Positions 16,766 to 25,262 of a stretch of 64,000 nucleotides of DNA are shown here, one piece after another. Each line of letters begins with the position of its first letter. Positions within the stretch are counted from its first letter, which is position 1. Source of the DNA: Desulfobotulus pelophilus (GTDB lineage: Bacteria; Desulfobacterota; Desulfobacteria; Desulfobacterales; ASO4-4); the NCBI RefSeq assembly GCF_026155325.1, contig NZ_JAPFPW010000003.1:62001-126000 (forward strand), read 5' to 3'. The position numbers and the translations under genes are program-made. The notes below the pieces were generated by a model, which ran no database searches, was not told the origin of the DNA, and saw nothing but the letters and a program-made list of their open reading frames with translations.

Positions 16766-19162
16766 TTATAGCATTGAGTATGGGTCCACATCCATGAGCA
16801 GGCGGACACCGGAAACCCGGATATCCACAGCAGCCATGGCACTTTCATTGAGACAGGCAATATCCGTTCCCATGAGAAGAATCTGATGCCGGAACTGGCC
16901 CGCCATGCGGGCAATGGGGGCCTCTGCCGGTCCCAGAATTCTTACCTTCCCTGATGAAGCGGATTTTGCCGCCTCCGCCGCCATCCGGGCGGTTTCCTGA
17001 ACCCTTTCCTCTTTTTCACCAGAAATGCGAATCTGAATCATCCGGGAGAAGGGTGGATATCCCAGCATTCGGCGGGTGGTGATTTCCTCCTTGAAAAAGG
17101 CTTCACTGTCCTGGGAGCAGGCCGTTCGAATACTGTAATGATCCGGGTTGTAGGTCTGAAGAATCACCCTGCCGGAAAGCTCACCCCGCCCGGCCCGGCC
17201 CGCCACCTGGGCAAGCGTCTGGAAGTTACGTTCCCCAGCCCGGAAATCGGGAAAACTTAAGCCAAGATCCGCATTGAGAATACCTACAACGGTGATGCCG
17301 GGAAAATCGTGTCCTTTGGCCACCATCTGGGTTCCCACCAGAATGTCTACTTCACGGTTGCGAATCTGACGCAGCATGCGGATGAGCTGACCTTTTTTAC
17401 CGGTGGTATCCTGATCCATGCGGAGAATACGGGCATCAGGGAAAAGATAGTGGGCTGCTGCCTCCACTTTTTCCGTACCCATCCCCAGAACCCGGACCTC
17501 CGGTGCCCGGCATGACGGGCAGAGAGGGCCGGATGCCATGGAAAATCCGCAGAAATGGCATAGAAAGGCATTGGCCTTTCTATGCAGGGTGAGGGAGATG
17601 TCGCAGTGGCGACACCGGACAATTTCACCGCAGGCACCGCATACGGGAAAACCCGCATACCCCCTTCGGTTTAAAAACAAGAGAACCTGTTCTCCCTTTT
17701 CAAGGGCTGTTTTCATGGCACCGTACAGCGGGCGGGAGATGTAGCGTTCCACGCCGGAAGCCTGTTTCATTTCCCTCAGATCCACGAGACTGACTTCCGG
17801 CAGGGGGCGCTGGTTGACTCTCCTTGTGAGCTTGAGCAGGGAAAATCTGCCGTTTCGGGCATTTTCAAAGCTCTGAACCGAAGGGGTGGCTGACCCCAGT
17901 ACAACGGTACAGTTTTCAAGCTGTGCCCTGAGGATGGACATATCCCGCCCGTTGTAACGCAGGCCCGTATCCTGTTTGTAGGAAGGGTCATGTTCCTCAT
18001 CCACTATGATGATTCCGGGTTTCAGCACGGGAGCAAAAATTGCCGATCGTGCTCCGATCACAAGAGGCAGTTCTCCGGAAAGAATTTTTTCCCACTGATC
18101 CAGTCTTTCTCCCTTGGAAAGTCCGCTGTGCAGGACGGCTACCTTTTCTCCGAACCGGGCACGAAAACGACCGGCAATCTGGGAGATGAGGGCAATTTCC
18201 GGTACCAGAACAATGGCTGTTTTTCCCCTTTCAAGGCAGGCTTCCACCAGATGCAGATAGACTTCTGTTTTACCCGATCCCGTAACCCCATGGAGGAGAA
18301 ACCGGTGAAAGCCCCTGTTCATGTGGTCAAGGATGGTCTGAACAGCACTTTTCTGTTCGTCATTCAGCCGGGGAGGGCTGTCCTGCTCCACCGTGTCACC
18401 CAGAGGATCTCTGAAAATACGAACCTCTCCTTCAGCGATAAGTCCCTTTTCCCTCAGCCAGCGTAAGGAAGCCGTTGGGCTGGGCATAACCTGTTGTATC
18501 CGGCCTGTATCCGCAGGGCCGTTTTCTTTCAGCCATTCCCAGAGAGAAAGGCGGGCAGGGCTGGTGGAGAGGGGGGGCTGCATGCCGTCTGTCACCGCGT
18601 AGGTTTTACGGGTTCTGGGGCTGGCTTTTTTGGGGGAAAAAATGCGTTCAATGGCTACCAACCCCTCTTCAAGGAGCTGTGTTACCTGTTTTTTTTCCAT
18701 TCCCTGTAGTTTCTGCAGTGGGATGGGTTTTCGGGCCAGCTTATCCAGAAAGCAGTTGAATGGGTGTTCCGGTCCGGCATGTTGCCCTTTGTCTGTCAGT
18801 ACAACCATACTGCGGTCGGAAAGGTTGAGGCCTGAGGGGAGGGCCGTGGCCAGAGTTTCTCCCAGAGGATGGTGGTAGTAGGCGGCCATGCGCTGGTAAA
18901 ATGGCAGATGCTCCGGTGGTACGAGGGGAGAGGTGTCCAGAACATCGAGAATATCCACAATGCGGATACCGTCTGGGGGGGAAGCCGTTATCCGGAGAAC
19001 ATAGCCTGTCACGGTCCGCTTTCCTAGAGGGACCAGCACCCGGATTCCCGGTGTTACAGAGGTCCGCAGCTTGTCCGGAACGCCATAGGTAAAAGGGGTC
19101 ATGAGGGGAGCATCCACAGCTACGCTGATTAGAAGGGCCTGGGAGGGCATGGAAGTGTCCAT
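16766..19162 (-). CDS. priA: Primosomal replication restart helicase PriA
   Basis: This 798-residue superfamily 2 3'-to-5' DNA helicase reloads the replisome at stalled forks. The N-terminal DNA-binding domain is followed by the Walker A motif GVTGSGKTE (about 292-300), the DEEH box, the GSATPS motif III and the helicase C-terminal lobe. Between these lies the paired zinc-binding region with CGACGEIVRCRHC and CHFC/CPSC. The length agrees with PriA. I start at ATG 19162, with AGGA ten bases upstream; a GTG 13 codons earlier lacks a site. It stands alone on the minus strand, with upp divergent on its upstream side. Confidence 0.95.
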   Translation of the reverse strand: MDTSMPSQALLISVAVDAPLMTPFTYGVPDKLRTSVTPGIRVLVPLGKRTVTGYVLRITASPPDGIRIVDILDVLDTSPLVPPEHLPFYQRMAAYYHHPLGETLATALPSGLNLSDRSMVVLTDKGQHAGPEHPFNCFLDKLARKPIPLQKLQGMEKKQVTQLLEEGLVAIERIFSPKKASPRTRKTYAVTDGMQPPLSTSPARLSLWEWLKENGPADTGRIQQVMPSPTASLRWLREKGLIAEGEVRIFRDPLGDTVEQDSPPRLNDEQKSAVQTILDHMNRGFHRFLLHGVTGSGKTEVYLHLVEACLERGKTAIVLVPEIALISQIAGRFRARFGEKVAVLHSGLSKGERLDQWEKILSGELPLVIGARSAIFAPVLKPGIIIVDEEHDPSYKQDTGLRYNGRDMSILRAQLENCTVVLGSATPSVQSFENARNGRFSLLKLTRRVNQRPLPEVSLVDLREMKQASGVERYISRPLYGAMKTALEKGEQVLLFLNRRGYAGFPVCGACGEIVRCRHCDISLTLHRKANAFLCHFCGFSMASGPLCPSCRAPEVRVLGMGTEKVEAAAHYLFPDARILRMDQDTTGKKGQLIRMLRQIRNREVDILVGTQMVAKGHDFPGITVVGILNADLGLSFPDFRAGERNFQTLAQVAGRAGRGELSGRVILQTYNPDHYSIRTACSQDSEAFFKEEITTRRMLGYPPFSRMIQIRISGEKEERVQETARMAAEAAKSASSGKVRILGPAEAPIARMAGQFRHQILLMGTDIACLNESAMAAVDIRVSGVRLLMDVDPYSML

Positions 19163-19492
19163 AAAAAAGAAATCCTGTGGATAAATTTGTATATGTAGCA
19201 CCTTGTGTCGGGACAGACAAGGCGCATGCTTTGGACTTGACCGATGGGAGACCTTCCTTTAATGTAGTGCGGATTCACTGCTTTAAAAAGCAATAAAATT
19301 CAATTATTTCAGTAGTGAATGCCCTGTGTGTCTTTTCCTGAAATTGTTATTTCCGGAAGAGATATGGCCGGAGGAGGCGCGGGGTGGATGGGAGGCTTTG
19401 CGCTCTGACCGGCTCTGACGGATCCGTCGTAAGACCTCTGATCCGGAACCGTTTCCTGCTTATGATCACTCTTCCCCACAAGGAGGTTTTGT

Positions 19493-20119
19493 ATGGCTGT
19501 TCATGTGGCGGATCATCCGCTGATTCGGCATAAACTGGGACTGTTGCGCGATAAGGACCTGGCAACCAAGAATTTTCGGGCCATTGCCAATGAGGTGGCA
19601 AGACTTTTAACCTATGAGGCCACCAAAGACTTTGAAACGGAATCCGTGACCGTGGAAGGCTGGGCCGGTCCCGTTGACGTGGAGCAGATCAAGGGGAAAA
19701 AAATTACCGTGGTTCCCATTCTTCGTGCGGGTCTGGGTATGATGGATGGTGTGCTGGACATGATTCCGTCTGCCAAGGTCAGTGTGGTGGGTCTGTACCG
19801 TAATGAAGAGACTCTGGAGCCTGTGCGTTACTATGTGAAGCTGGCCTCGGACATGGATAAGCGTATGGCTCTGATACTGGATCCCATGCTGGCCACAGGT
19901 GGTACCCTGATTGAAACCATTCATCTTTTAAAGGAAGCCGGTTGTACACAGATACGGGGAATTTTCCTTGTGGCAGCACCGGAGGGGCTTCTTCGTCTTG
20001 AAAAAGTTCACCCGGATGTGGACGTCTATGTGGCTGCCGTGGATGAGCGGTTGAATGAAAAAGGATATATTCTCCCGGGCCTGGGAGATGCGGGTGATAA
20101 AATTTTCGGCACCCGATAA
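19493..20119 (+). CDS. upp: Uracil phosphoribosyltransferase
   Basis: This 208-residue salvage enzyme converts uracil and PRPP to UMP. The PRPP-binding loop [12 protein letters not shown] and the C-terminal uracil-binding [16 protein letters not shown] are intact, and the length equals that of typical Upp. A strong AAGGAGG sits seven bases before ATG. The uracil permease gene begins 19 bases after the stop, forming a classic upp-uraA salvage operon. The 290-base upstream region contains an imperfect inverted repeat around ATTCACT/AGTGAAT (about 19273-19320) of unknown role. Confidence 0.96.
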   Translation: MAVHVADHPLIRHKLGLLRDKDLATKNFRAIANEVARLLTYEATKDFETESVTVEGWAGPVDVEQIKGKKITVVPILRAGLGMMDGVLDMIPSAKVSVVGLYRNEETLEPVRYYVKLASDMDKRMALILDPMLATGGTLIETIHLLKEAGCTQIRGIFLVAAPEGLLRLEKVHPDVDVYVAAVDERLNEKGYILPGLGDAGDKIFGTR

Positions 20120-20138
20120 TTTACCATAAGGAGTCTCT

Positions 20139-21374
20139 ATGCAGGATCAGCATGACCCCACGGCCTACCGTTTCCGTGGAAAAGACGCCCTTCTCGGAGG
20201 GCAGATGCTTTTTGTGGCCTTTGGTGCCCTTGTGCTGGTGCCGCTTCTAACGGGCCTGGATCCCAATGTGGCCCTTTTTACGGCGGGTGCCGGTACCCTG
20301 ATCTTTCAGCTGGTGACCCGGGGTAAAGTTCCGGTTTTTCTGGCATCTTCCTTTGCCTTTATTGCCCCGATCTCCATCGGTGTGGCTCAGTGGGGGATTG
20401 CAGCCACCATGGGTGGCCTTGTGGCTGCGGGCGGTGTGTATGTTCTTTTCAGTTTTCTCATTCGCTGGCAGGGTGTTGCCATTGTCCACCGTGTTCTGCC
20501 TCCTGTGGTGACAGGGCCTGTGATCATGGTTATTGGTCTGATTCTCGCTCCCATAGCCGTTACTATGGCCACAGGGCTTGCCAACCCCGATGATGTGGTT
20601 CCAAGGGGAACAGCGCTTAGCGTTTCCATGGCTGCCCTTGGCACCACTGTTCTGGTTTCTCTTCTGGGTCGGGGTATGTTCCGGCTGATACCCATTGTGT
20701 GTGGTATTAGTGTGGGGTATGGGCTGGCCATGTTCCATGGGCTGGTGGATTTTACGCCCGTAAAGGAAGCCCCGTGGTTTGCCATCCCCTCCTTTACCGC
20801 TCCGGAATTTCATTTGGCGGCCATTCTTTTTATTATTCCCGTTGCCATTGCTCCGGCCATAGAGCATTTTGGCGATGTGCTGGCCATTGGTGCCATTACC
20901 GGTAAAGACTATCTGGAAGACCCGGGTATTGAAAACACCATGCTGGGAGACGGACTGGCCACAAGTTTTGCTTCTTTTCTTGGCGGACCTCCCAATACCA
21001 CCTATTCGGAAGTAACCGGAGCCGTGGCTCTTACGGGGGTTAACAATGCGGGGGTAATGACCTGGGCGGCCATATCCGCCATTGTCCTTGCCTTTGTGGG
21101 TAAGCTGGGGGCTCTTCTGTCCACCATTCCTGCTGTGGTGATGGGTGGGATCATGCTGCTTCTTTTCGGTGCCATCATGGTGGTGGGCCTGAACAGTCTG
21201 GTGCGTTCGGGCATTGATCTGATGCAGAACCGCAACCTGGCCATTGTGGCACTGATCCTGGTTTTTGGTATCGGAGGGATGAGTTTTTCCGCAGGACAGT
21301 TTTCCCTTGAGGGCATCGGTCTTGCCGCTATTCTGGGAATTGTGCTGAACCTTTTTCTGCCCAGAGCAAGATAG
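20139..21374 (+). CDS. uraA: Uracil permease of the NCS2 family
   Basis: This 411-residue inner-membrane nucleobase:proton symporter has about 14 membrane segments. The NCS2 signature is visible in the second half: a conserved Glu in PAIEHFGDVLAIGAITG and the substrate-site GGPPNTTYSEVTGAVALTGV. It lies 19 bases downstream of upp with its own TAAGGAG site. The pairing argues for uracil as substrate, since uptake coupled to phosphoribosylation is the standard arrangement. Two hairpins follow the stop codon. Confidence 0.95.
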   Translation: MQDQHDPTAYRFRGKDALLGGQMLFVAFGALVLVPLLTGLDPNVALFTAGAGTLIFQLVTRGKVPVFLASSFAFIAPISIGVAQWGIAATMGGLVAAGGVYVLFSFLIRWQGVAIVHRVLPPVVTGPVIMVIGLILAPIAVTMATGLANPDDVVPRGTALSVSMAALGTTVLVSLLGRGMFRLIPIVCGISVGYGLAMFHGLVDFTPVKEAPWFAIPSFTAPEFHLAAILFIIPVAIAPAIEHFGDVLAIGAITGKDYLEDPGIENTMLGDGLATSFASFLGGPPNTTYSEVTGAVALTGVNNAGVMTWAAISAIVLAFVGKLGALLSTIPAVVMGGIMLLLFGAIMVVGLNSLVRSGIDLMQNRNLAIVALILVFGIGGMSFSAGQFSLEGIGLAAILGIVLNLFLPRAR

Positions 21375-21384
21375 GTGGGGTAAA

Positions 21385-21413
21385 AAAAGGGGGCAGGTAT
21401 TATGTCCCCTTTT
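21385..21413 (+). terminator. Hairpin downstream of uraA
   Basis: AAAAGGGG (21385-21392) pairs with CCCCTTTT (21406-21413). The A tract and the T run are part of the stem, a common form of intrinsic terminator, and it begins 11 bases after the uraA stop. Confidence 0.6.
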
Positions 21414-21454
21414 CTCTGTGCTGTTTTCAGGGAAGCAGAAGAAGGGGTGGGAAG

Positions 21455-21502
21455 GGCATGTTCCGGTGGTGCTGGCTGGCTCCACAGGAACATGCCTTTT
21501 TT
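21455..21502 (+). terminator. Strong terminator between uraA and gltA
   Basis: GGCATGTTCC (21455-21464) pairs perfectly with GGAACATGCC (21487-21496) and is followed by six T residues on the plus strand. The gltA stop codon on the other strand lies at the edge of the T run, so the stem may also protect or end the convergent gltA transcript. Confidence 0.75.
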
Positions 21503-22781
21503 ATTTCCTGTCCATGATATCATGGTAACGGGTTTCCGGTAGTCCCGTATAAATCTGTCTGGGCCGACTGATACGCTGGGAAGGATCCTCCATGCTTTCT
21601 TTCCATTGGGCAATCCAGCCGGGGAGTCGTCCGATGGCGAACATAACCGGGAACATGTTGGTTGGAATGCGCATGGCCCTTAAAACAATGCCGGAATAAA
21701 AATCCACATTGGGATAGAGATTGTGATCCACGAAATAGGGATCTGTGAGGGCCACCTCTTCCAGTTTTTTGGCGATGTCCAGTAAAGGGTCTTCTTTTTT
21801 GAGTTTACCAAGGATCCGATCGCACATTTTTTTAATGATTTTTGCCCTGGGATCATAGGTTTTATAGACTCTGTGACCAAAACCCATGAGCCGGAAGGGA
21901 TCCTTTCTGTCTTTGGCCCTGCGGATCACCTCGTCTATGGTGGCACCCTCTTTGTGGATTTTTTCCAGCATTTCGATAACGGCCTGATTGGCTCCGCCAT
22001 GGAGAGGACCCCAGAGGGCGGATACACCTGCGGCAATGGAAGCATAGAGGGGTGCTTTGCTGGAACCCACAACCCGGACGGCGGAGGTAGAACAGTTCTG
22101 CTCATGGTCTGCATGGAGGATGAGGAAAACGTTGAGGGCTCTTACCAGATCTTCTTCCACAATGTAGGGATGGACCGGGCTGTCAAACATCATGTTAAGG
22201 AAATTGGCACAATAGGAGAGGTCGTGTCTGGGATAGACAACCTTTTCTCCTCTGGACAAGCGGTAGGACATGGCCGCCATGGTGCGAACCTTGGAAAGAA
22301 GATAAAGAAAGTGGGTGTTCATATCTTCCTCCGTCCCCATGTCCGGATAAAAGCTCCGTAAGGCCATGATCATGCCGGAAAGAATGCCCATGGGATGGGA
22401 GCCCTGAGGGAAGTTTTGAAAAAAAATCTGCATGCTTTCATGAACCATGGAAAAATCATTGAGAAGGACCCGGGTACGGTTAAGTTCTTCCGGTGAGGGG
22501 AGGTGGCCGTTGATAAGCAGATAGGCCGTTTCGATGAAAGTGGCGTTTTCCGCAAGATCTTCAATGGGAATACCCCTGTAGCGAAGAATGCCTTTTTCTC
22601 CGTCCATGAAGGTGATGGCGGAAGCACAGCTGGCCGTATTACCAAATCCGGGGTCATAAGTAGTATAACCGGTTTTATGGCGCAGTGAGCTGATGTCAAA
22701 GGCTTTTTCACCTTCGGTTCCCACAATGACAGGGAGCTTGTATTCCCTGCCTTCAATGATGAGCGTAACGGTTTCTGTCAT
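21501..22781 (-). CDS. gltA: Citrate synthase
   Basis: This 426-residue enzyme condenses oxaloacetate and acetyl-CoA to citrate. The family signature GHRVYKTYDPRAKI, the catalytic-region HGGANQAV and the LHADHEQNCSTSAVRVVGSS segment are all present. The N-terminal beta domain and length match the hexameric, NADH-sensitive type found in many Gram-negatives. ATG 22781 has AGGA six bases upstream; longer frames lack a site. It stands alone. In a sulfate reducer it would serve oxidative or biosynthetic use of acetyl-CoA, but no other TCA genes are in the window to test this. Confidence 0.95.
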   Translation of the reverse strand: MTETVTLIIEGREYKLPVIVGTEGEKAFDISSLRHKTGYTTYDPGFGNTASCASAITFMDGEKGILRYRGIPIEDLAENATFIETAYLLINGHLPSPEELNRTRVLLNDFSMVHESMQIFFQNFPQGSHPMGILSGMIMALRSFYPDMGTEEDMNTHFLYLLSKVRTMAAMSYRLSRGEKVVYPRHDLSYCANFLNMMFDSPVHPYIVEEDLVRALNVFLILHADHEQNCSTSAVRVVGSSKAPLYASIAAGVSALWGPLHGGANQAVIEMLEKIHKEGATIDEVIRRAKDRKDPFRLMGFGHRVYKTYDPRAKIIKKMCDRILGKLKKEDPLLDIAKKLEEVALTDPYFVDHNLYPNVDFYSGIVLRAMRIPTNMFPVMFAIGRLPGWIAQWKESMEDPSQRISRPRQIYTGLPETRYHDIMDRK

Positions 22782-23055
22782 ATGGATTCCTTTAGATGCG
22801 GTTGTGCGCGCCGTTGTGTATGGCAAAGACCTGAAAAAGCCCTGGTTTTAAACTGGCTAATATACGTCCTCGGACATGCGGGGTCAAGAATGGCGAAGAG
22901 AGAAGGGAGGGGGACTCCTGTCGTTGTTTTTTTCACGGGGGGTTTTCAGAACCTCTATTTTATTCTATTATGTCGGAAACTTCCTGCGCCTGCAAAGATT
23001 ATTTTTGAATTCTTTTCATGACATGGGAAAACCTGGTCTGAAATGGAGGCTCGTG

Positions 23056-23835
23056 GTGACATTCCGTGATGCACTTGTAAAAAAAATAGCCCTTGACGGG
23101 TTGGTTCAGCGCATTCGTTCTTCAATGACGGCTGAAACGGATCGGCCGGACAGGAAAAATCTGGCCATGCTTCTGGCAGAAAGTGCCTATGAACCCAGTA
23201 CCACAAGGGATCTTGACGTGTATATCCGTGAGGAGGAAGGAGAGCTTCCTGATATCGTGGTGCTGGACAATGGTCTCGGCAGGTACCGGACTACGCTGGA
23301 TGATGTGGCCTTACGTAAAAGCCCCACAGTTAAGGAGATGATCAGTTTCACCAATGCCAGAAAAATTTTGTCTGACAGTGATGTGCTGGTAAGTCGCCGG
23401 GAAAAAACCCTGGATTTTCTGCACCGGCACTGTATTGATCGGCTGAATCTCAACTGGACCCGAAAAGATATTGCCGCCATTGCCGATGAAGGATGGCAGG
23501 CTATGGAGACGAGGGACGCCAAGGGCGTGGAGACTGCCATGACTCTGTTTTCGGAGCTGCTGAGCTTCTCTTTGCTGCCTGATTCATGGCGTAAGCATGG
23601 GTGGTTTGCCTGCGGCAGGCAGGAAAAGGAAGGCGCGAAGATACGGGTGGAAAATCTGACGGCTTTCTGCCGATCCCATTTTCGGATTTTTCTGTGTAAA
23701 GGGCCACTGATCAGAGGAGATAAAACGTCTGAAGAAATGGTGGAATCCCTGTACCGGGGGGACCGGAAGGGGGATTATGAGGGCAGGGAGGTATGGACGG
23801 CTCTTCTGGAGGCTTTTTCGGATTACAGGCCCTGA
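23056..23835 (+). CDS. Hypothetical protein
   Basis: This frame encodes 259 residues if it starts at GTG 23056, which has GGAGG six bases upstream. An ATG at 23023 is also in frame but has no Shine-Dalgarno. The product is soluble, helical and charged, with no signal peptide, transmembrane segment or Cys motif. Segments such as FTNARKILSDSDVLVSRRE and a Trp-rich middle (NLNWTRKDIAA, DEGWQAME) are distinctive, but I do not recognise the family. It lies between gltA (divergent) and an outer-membrane protein gene 115 bases downstream. Confidence 0.6.
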   Translation: MTFRDALVKKIALDGLVQRIRSSMTAETDRPDRKNLAMLLAESAYEPSTTRDLDVYIREEEGELPDIVVLDNGLGRYRTTLDDVALRKSPTVKEMISFTNARKILSDSDVLVSRREKTLDFLHRHCIDRLNLNWTRKDIAAIADEGWQAMETRDAKGVETAMTLFSELLSFSLLPDSWRKHGWFACGRQEKEGAKIRVENLTAFCRSHFRIFLCKGPLIRGDKTSEEMVESLYRGDRKGDYEGREVWTALLEAFSDYRP

Positions 23836-23950
23836 CGGAGGCGGTCTCAGGGCCAGCAGTTCCCCTTATGCAGGAATTGATGGGTTTCAAGGGTGATTTG
23901 TTGAGGTGTTGGTATTGTTGAAAAAAAATCAAAAAAGGAGGTATTCCCTA

Positions 23951-24739
23951 ATGCGACAAAGTCTGATGCTGGCTCTACTGGCCTTTGCTCTGGCACTGCC
24001 TGTTTCTACTTTTGCACTGCCTCTCATCAATGCGGAAATTGCCGCAGGTGGCTGGATGCAGCGGCCTTCCGGTGACATGGGGGTGACACTGAGCGGTCTG
24101 GCCGGAACCCGGCTGGATCTTGAAAGGGACCTTGGCTATGACAATGAGTATCGCCCGGCGGGTCGTTTTAAAATTGATATGCCCCTTCTTATTCCCAATA
24201 TTTCCGTAATGGCCACACCCATGAAGTTTGAGGGGGAGGGGAGCTTCCAGCAGACTTTTCATTTTGCAGGGAAAACCTTCGATGCGGGGCTGCCTTACAG
24301 TTCCGAATTGAAGATGGACCAGCTGGATGTGGCCCTGTATTATGGTGTTCCCTTTCTCGGTCTGGCTTCTCTGGGTACTCTCGGTGTTGATTTCGGTATC
24401 AACGTACGCCTGTACCAGCTGGAAGCTTCCATGACCCAGGGAGCAACCCATGGTAAGAAAAGTGTCAATGTCCCCATTCCCATGGCCTATCTTGCGGCCC
24501 GGTTTGAACCCATGGATGCCCTGGGGCTGGAGGCGGAGCTGCGGGGGCTTGCCATTGGTGACAACCAGATTGTTTCCGCCCTGGGGCGTGTCCGCTATAA
24601 TGTGCTGGGTATTCCCATGCTGACCTCTCTTTTTGTGGCTGGGGGCTGGCGTCATGAACTGATTGATATCGATGAATCAGGCGTTCGGATTGATACCACC
24701 TTTTCCGGGCCTTTTCTGGAGCTTGGCCTGAAGTTTTAA
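23951..24739 (+). CDS. Outer-membrane beta-barrel protein
   Basis: This 262-residue exported protein has a signal peptide at residues 1-21 ending in TFA. The rest alternates short amphipathic beta strands and ends in a terminal Phe (ELGLKF), the usual outer-membrane insertion signal. The layout is like the TIGR04219-type beta-barrel family, in which a loop rich in Gly and Leu (LSGLAGTRLDLERDLGYDNEY) follows the first strand; I hold that assignment loosely. A very strong AAGGAGGT lies eight bases before ATG. The gene is monocistronic, with a terminator at 24930-24953. Its function is unknown. Confidence 0.78.
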   Translation: MRQSLMLALLAFALALPVSTFALPLINAEIAAGGWMQRPSGDMGVTLSGLAGTRLDLERDLGYDNEYRPAGRFKIDMPLLIPNISVMATPMKFEGEGSFQQTFHFAGKTFDAGLPYSSELKMDQLDVALYYGVPFLGLASLGTLGVDFGINVRLYQLEASMTQGATHGKKSVNVPIPMAYLAARFEPMDALGLEAELRGLAIGDNQIVSALGRVRYNVLGIPMLTSLFVAGGWRHELIDIDESGVRIDTTFSGPFLELGLKF

Positions 24740-24929
24740 GCGAAAGGTTTGTTTTCTGAACGGATGCGAACCTGGGGATGATGAAGCTTCCATGCATGTA
24801 TTGCGGTTCTTCTGTCCGCTTAAAAGCGGGCGGCATTTTCTGTCGGAGAGGTCTGGCAGGTTTGGGCGTTCCCATGGAAACGGCGGTATGCCGCTTTTTT
24901 TCCACCCTTCGGGAAGGCCATGATGAAAG

Positions 24930-24953
24930 GGCGGGAGCAATCCCGCCTTTTTT
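24930..24953 (+). terminator. Intrinsic terminator
   Basis: GGCGGGA (24930-24936) pairs with TCCCGCC (24941-24947) around a GCAA loop, followed by six T residues. It ends the outer-membrane protein transcript. On the opposite strand the stem is followed by CTTTC and could also serve the zinc-ribbon gene ending at 24961. Confidence 0.8.
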
Positions 24954-24960
24954 GTCTGAT

Positions 24961-25209
24961 TCAGTTCATGCCGGGAATGGTATAGGTTGAGCAGGAGCCT
25001 GCGGAACAGGTCCGCTCCTGTTTGCTGATGCCTCCTCCCTTGCCCGTTCCCCCGGATGGAGCCATGGCGTAACTGGTGGCACTCATGACCCGTTCAAAGT
25101 GCTGGGCACCACAGTGGGGACATTTGATTTCTTCCTCATCACTGGATTTGAGGGTAAGAATTTCAAAAAGATCCTCGCACTCAAGACATTTGAACTCATA
25201 AATAGGCAT
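24961..25209 (-). CDS. FmdB-family zinc-ribbon protein
   Basis: This small 82-residue protein begins MPIYEFKCLEC, the hallmark of the FmdB zinc-ribbon family. Cys8, Cys11, Cys30 and Cys33 form a single ribbon, followed by a low-complexity Gly/Ser tail with two further Cys residues. Members are common in anaerobes and are thought to be regulatory or chaperone-like, without a settled function. AAGGAG precedes ATG 25209 by seven bases. It follows recN on the same strand by 53 bases and may be co-transcribed. Confidence 0.87.
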   Translation of the reverse strand: MPIYEFKCLECEDLFEILTLKSSDEEEIKCPHCGAQHFERVMSATSYAMAPSGGTGKGGGISKQERTCSAGSCSTYTIPGMN

Positions 25210-25262
25210 GATCATACTCCTTGCTGAAAAAATAAAAAAGGTAAGGGTTGCAGGTGATTTTG

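Noticed and set aside
20247-21485. Minus-strand open frame (412 codons) opposite uraA
   Set aside because: Antisense shadow of a well-supported permease gene; composition dominated by Asn, His, Gly and Lys.
24778-24990. 70-codon plus-strand frame with a CMYCGS start
   Set aside because: It looks briefly like a zinc ribbon but lacks the second CxxC, has no Shine-Dalgarno and runs through the terminator at 24930-24953.
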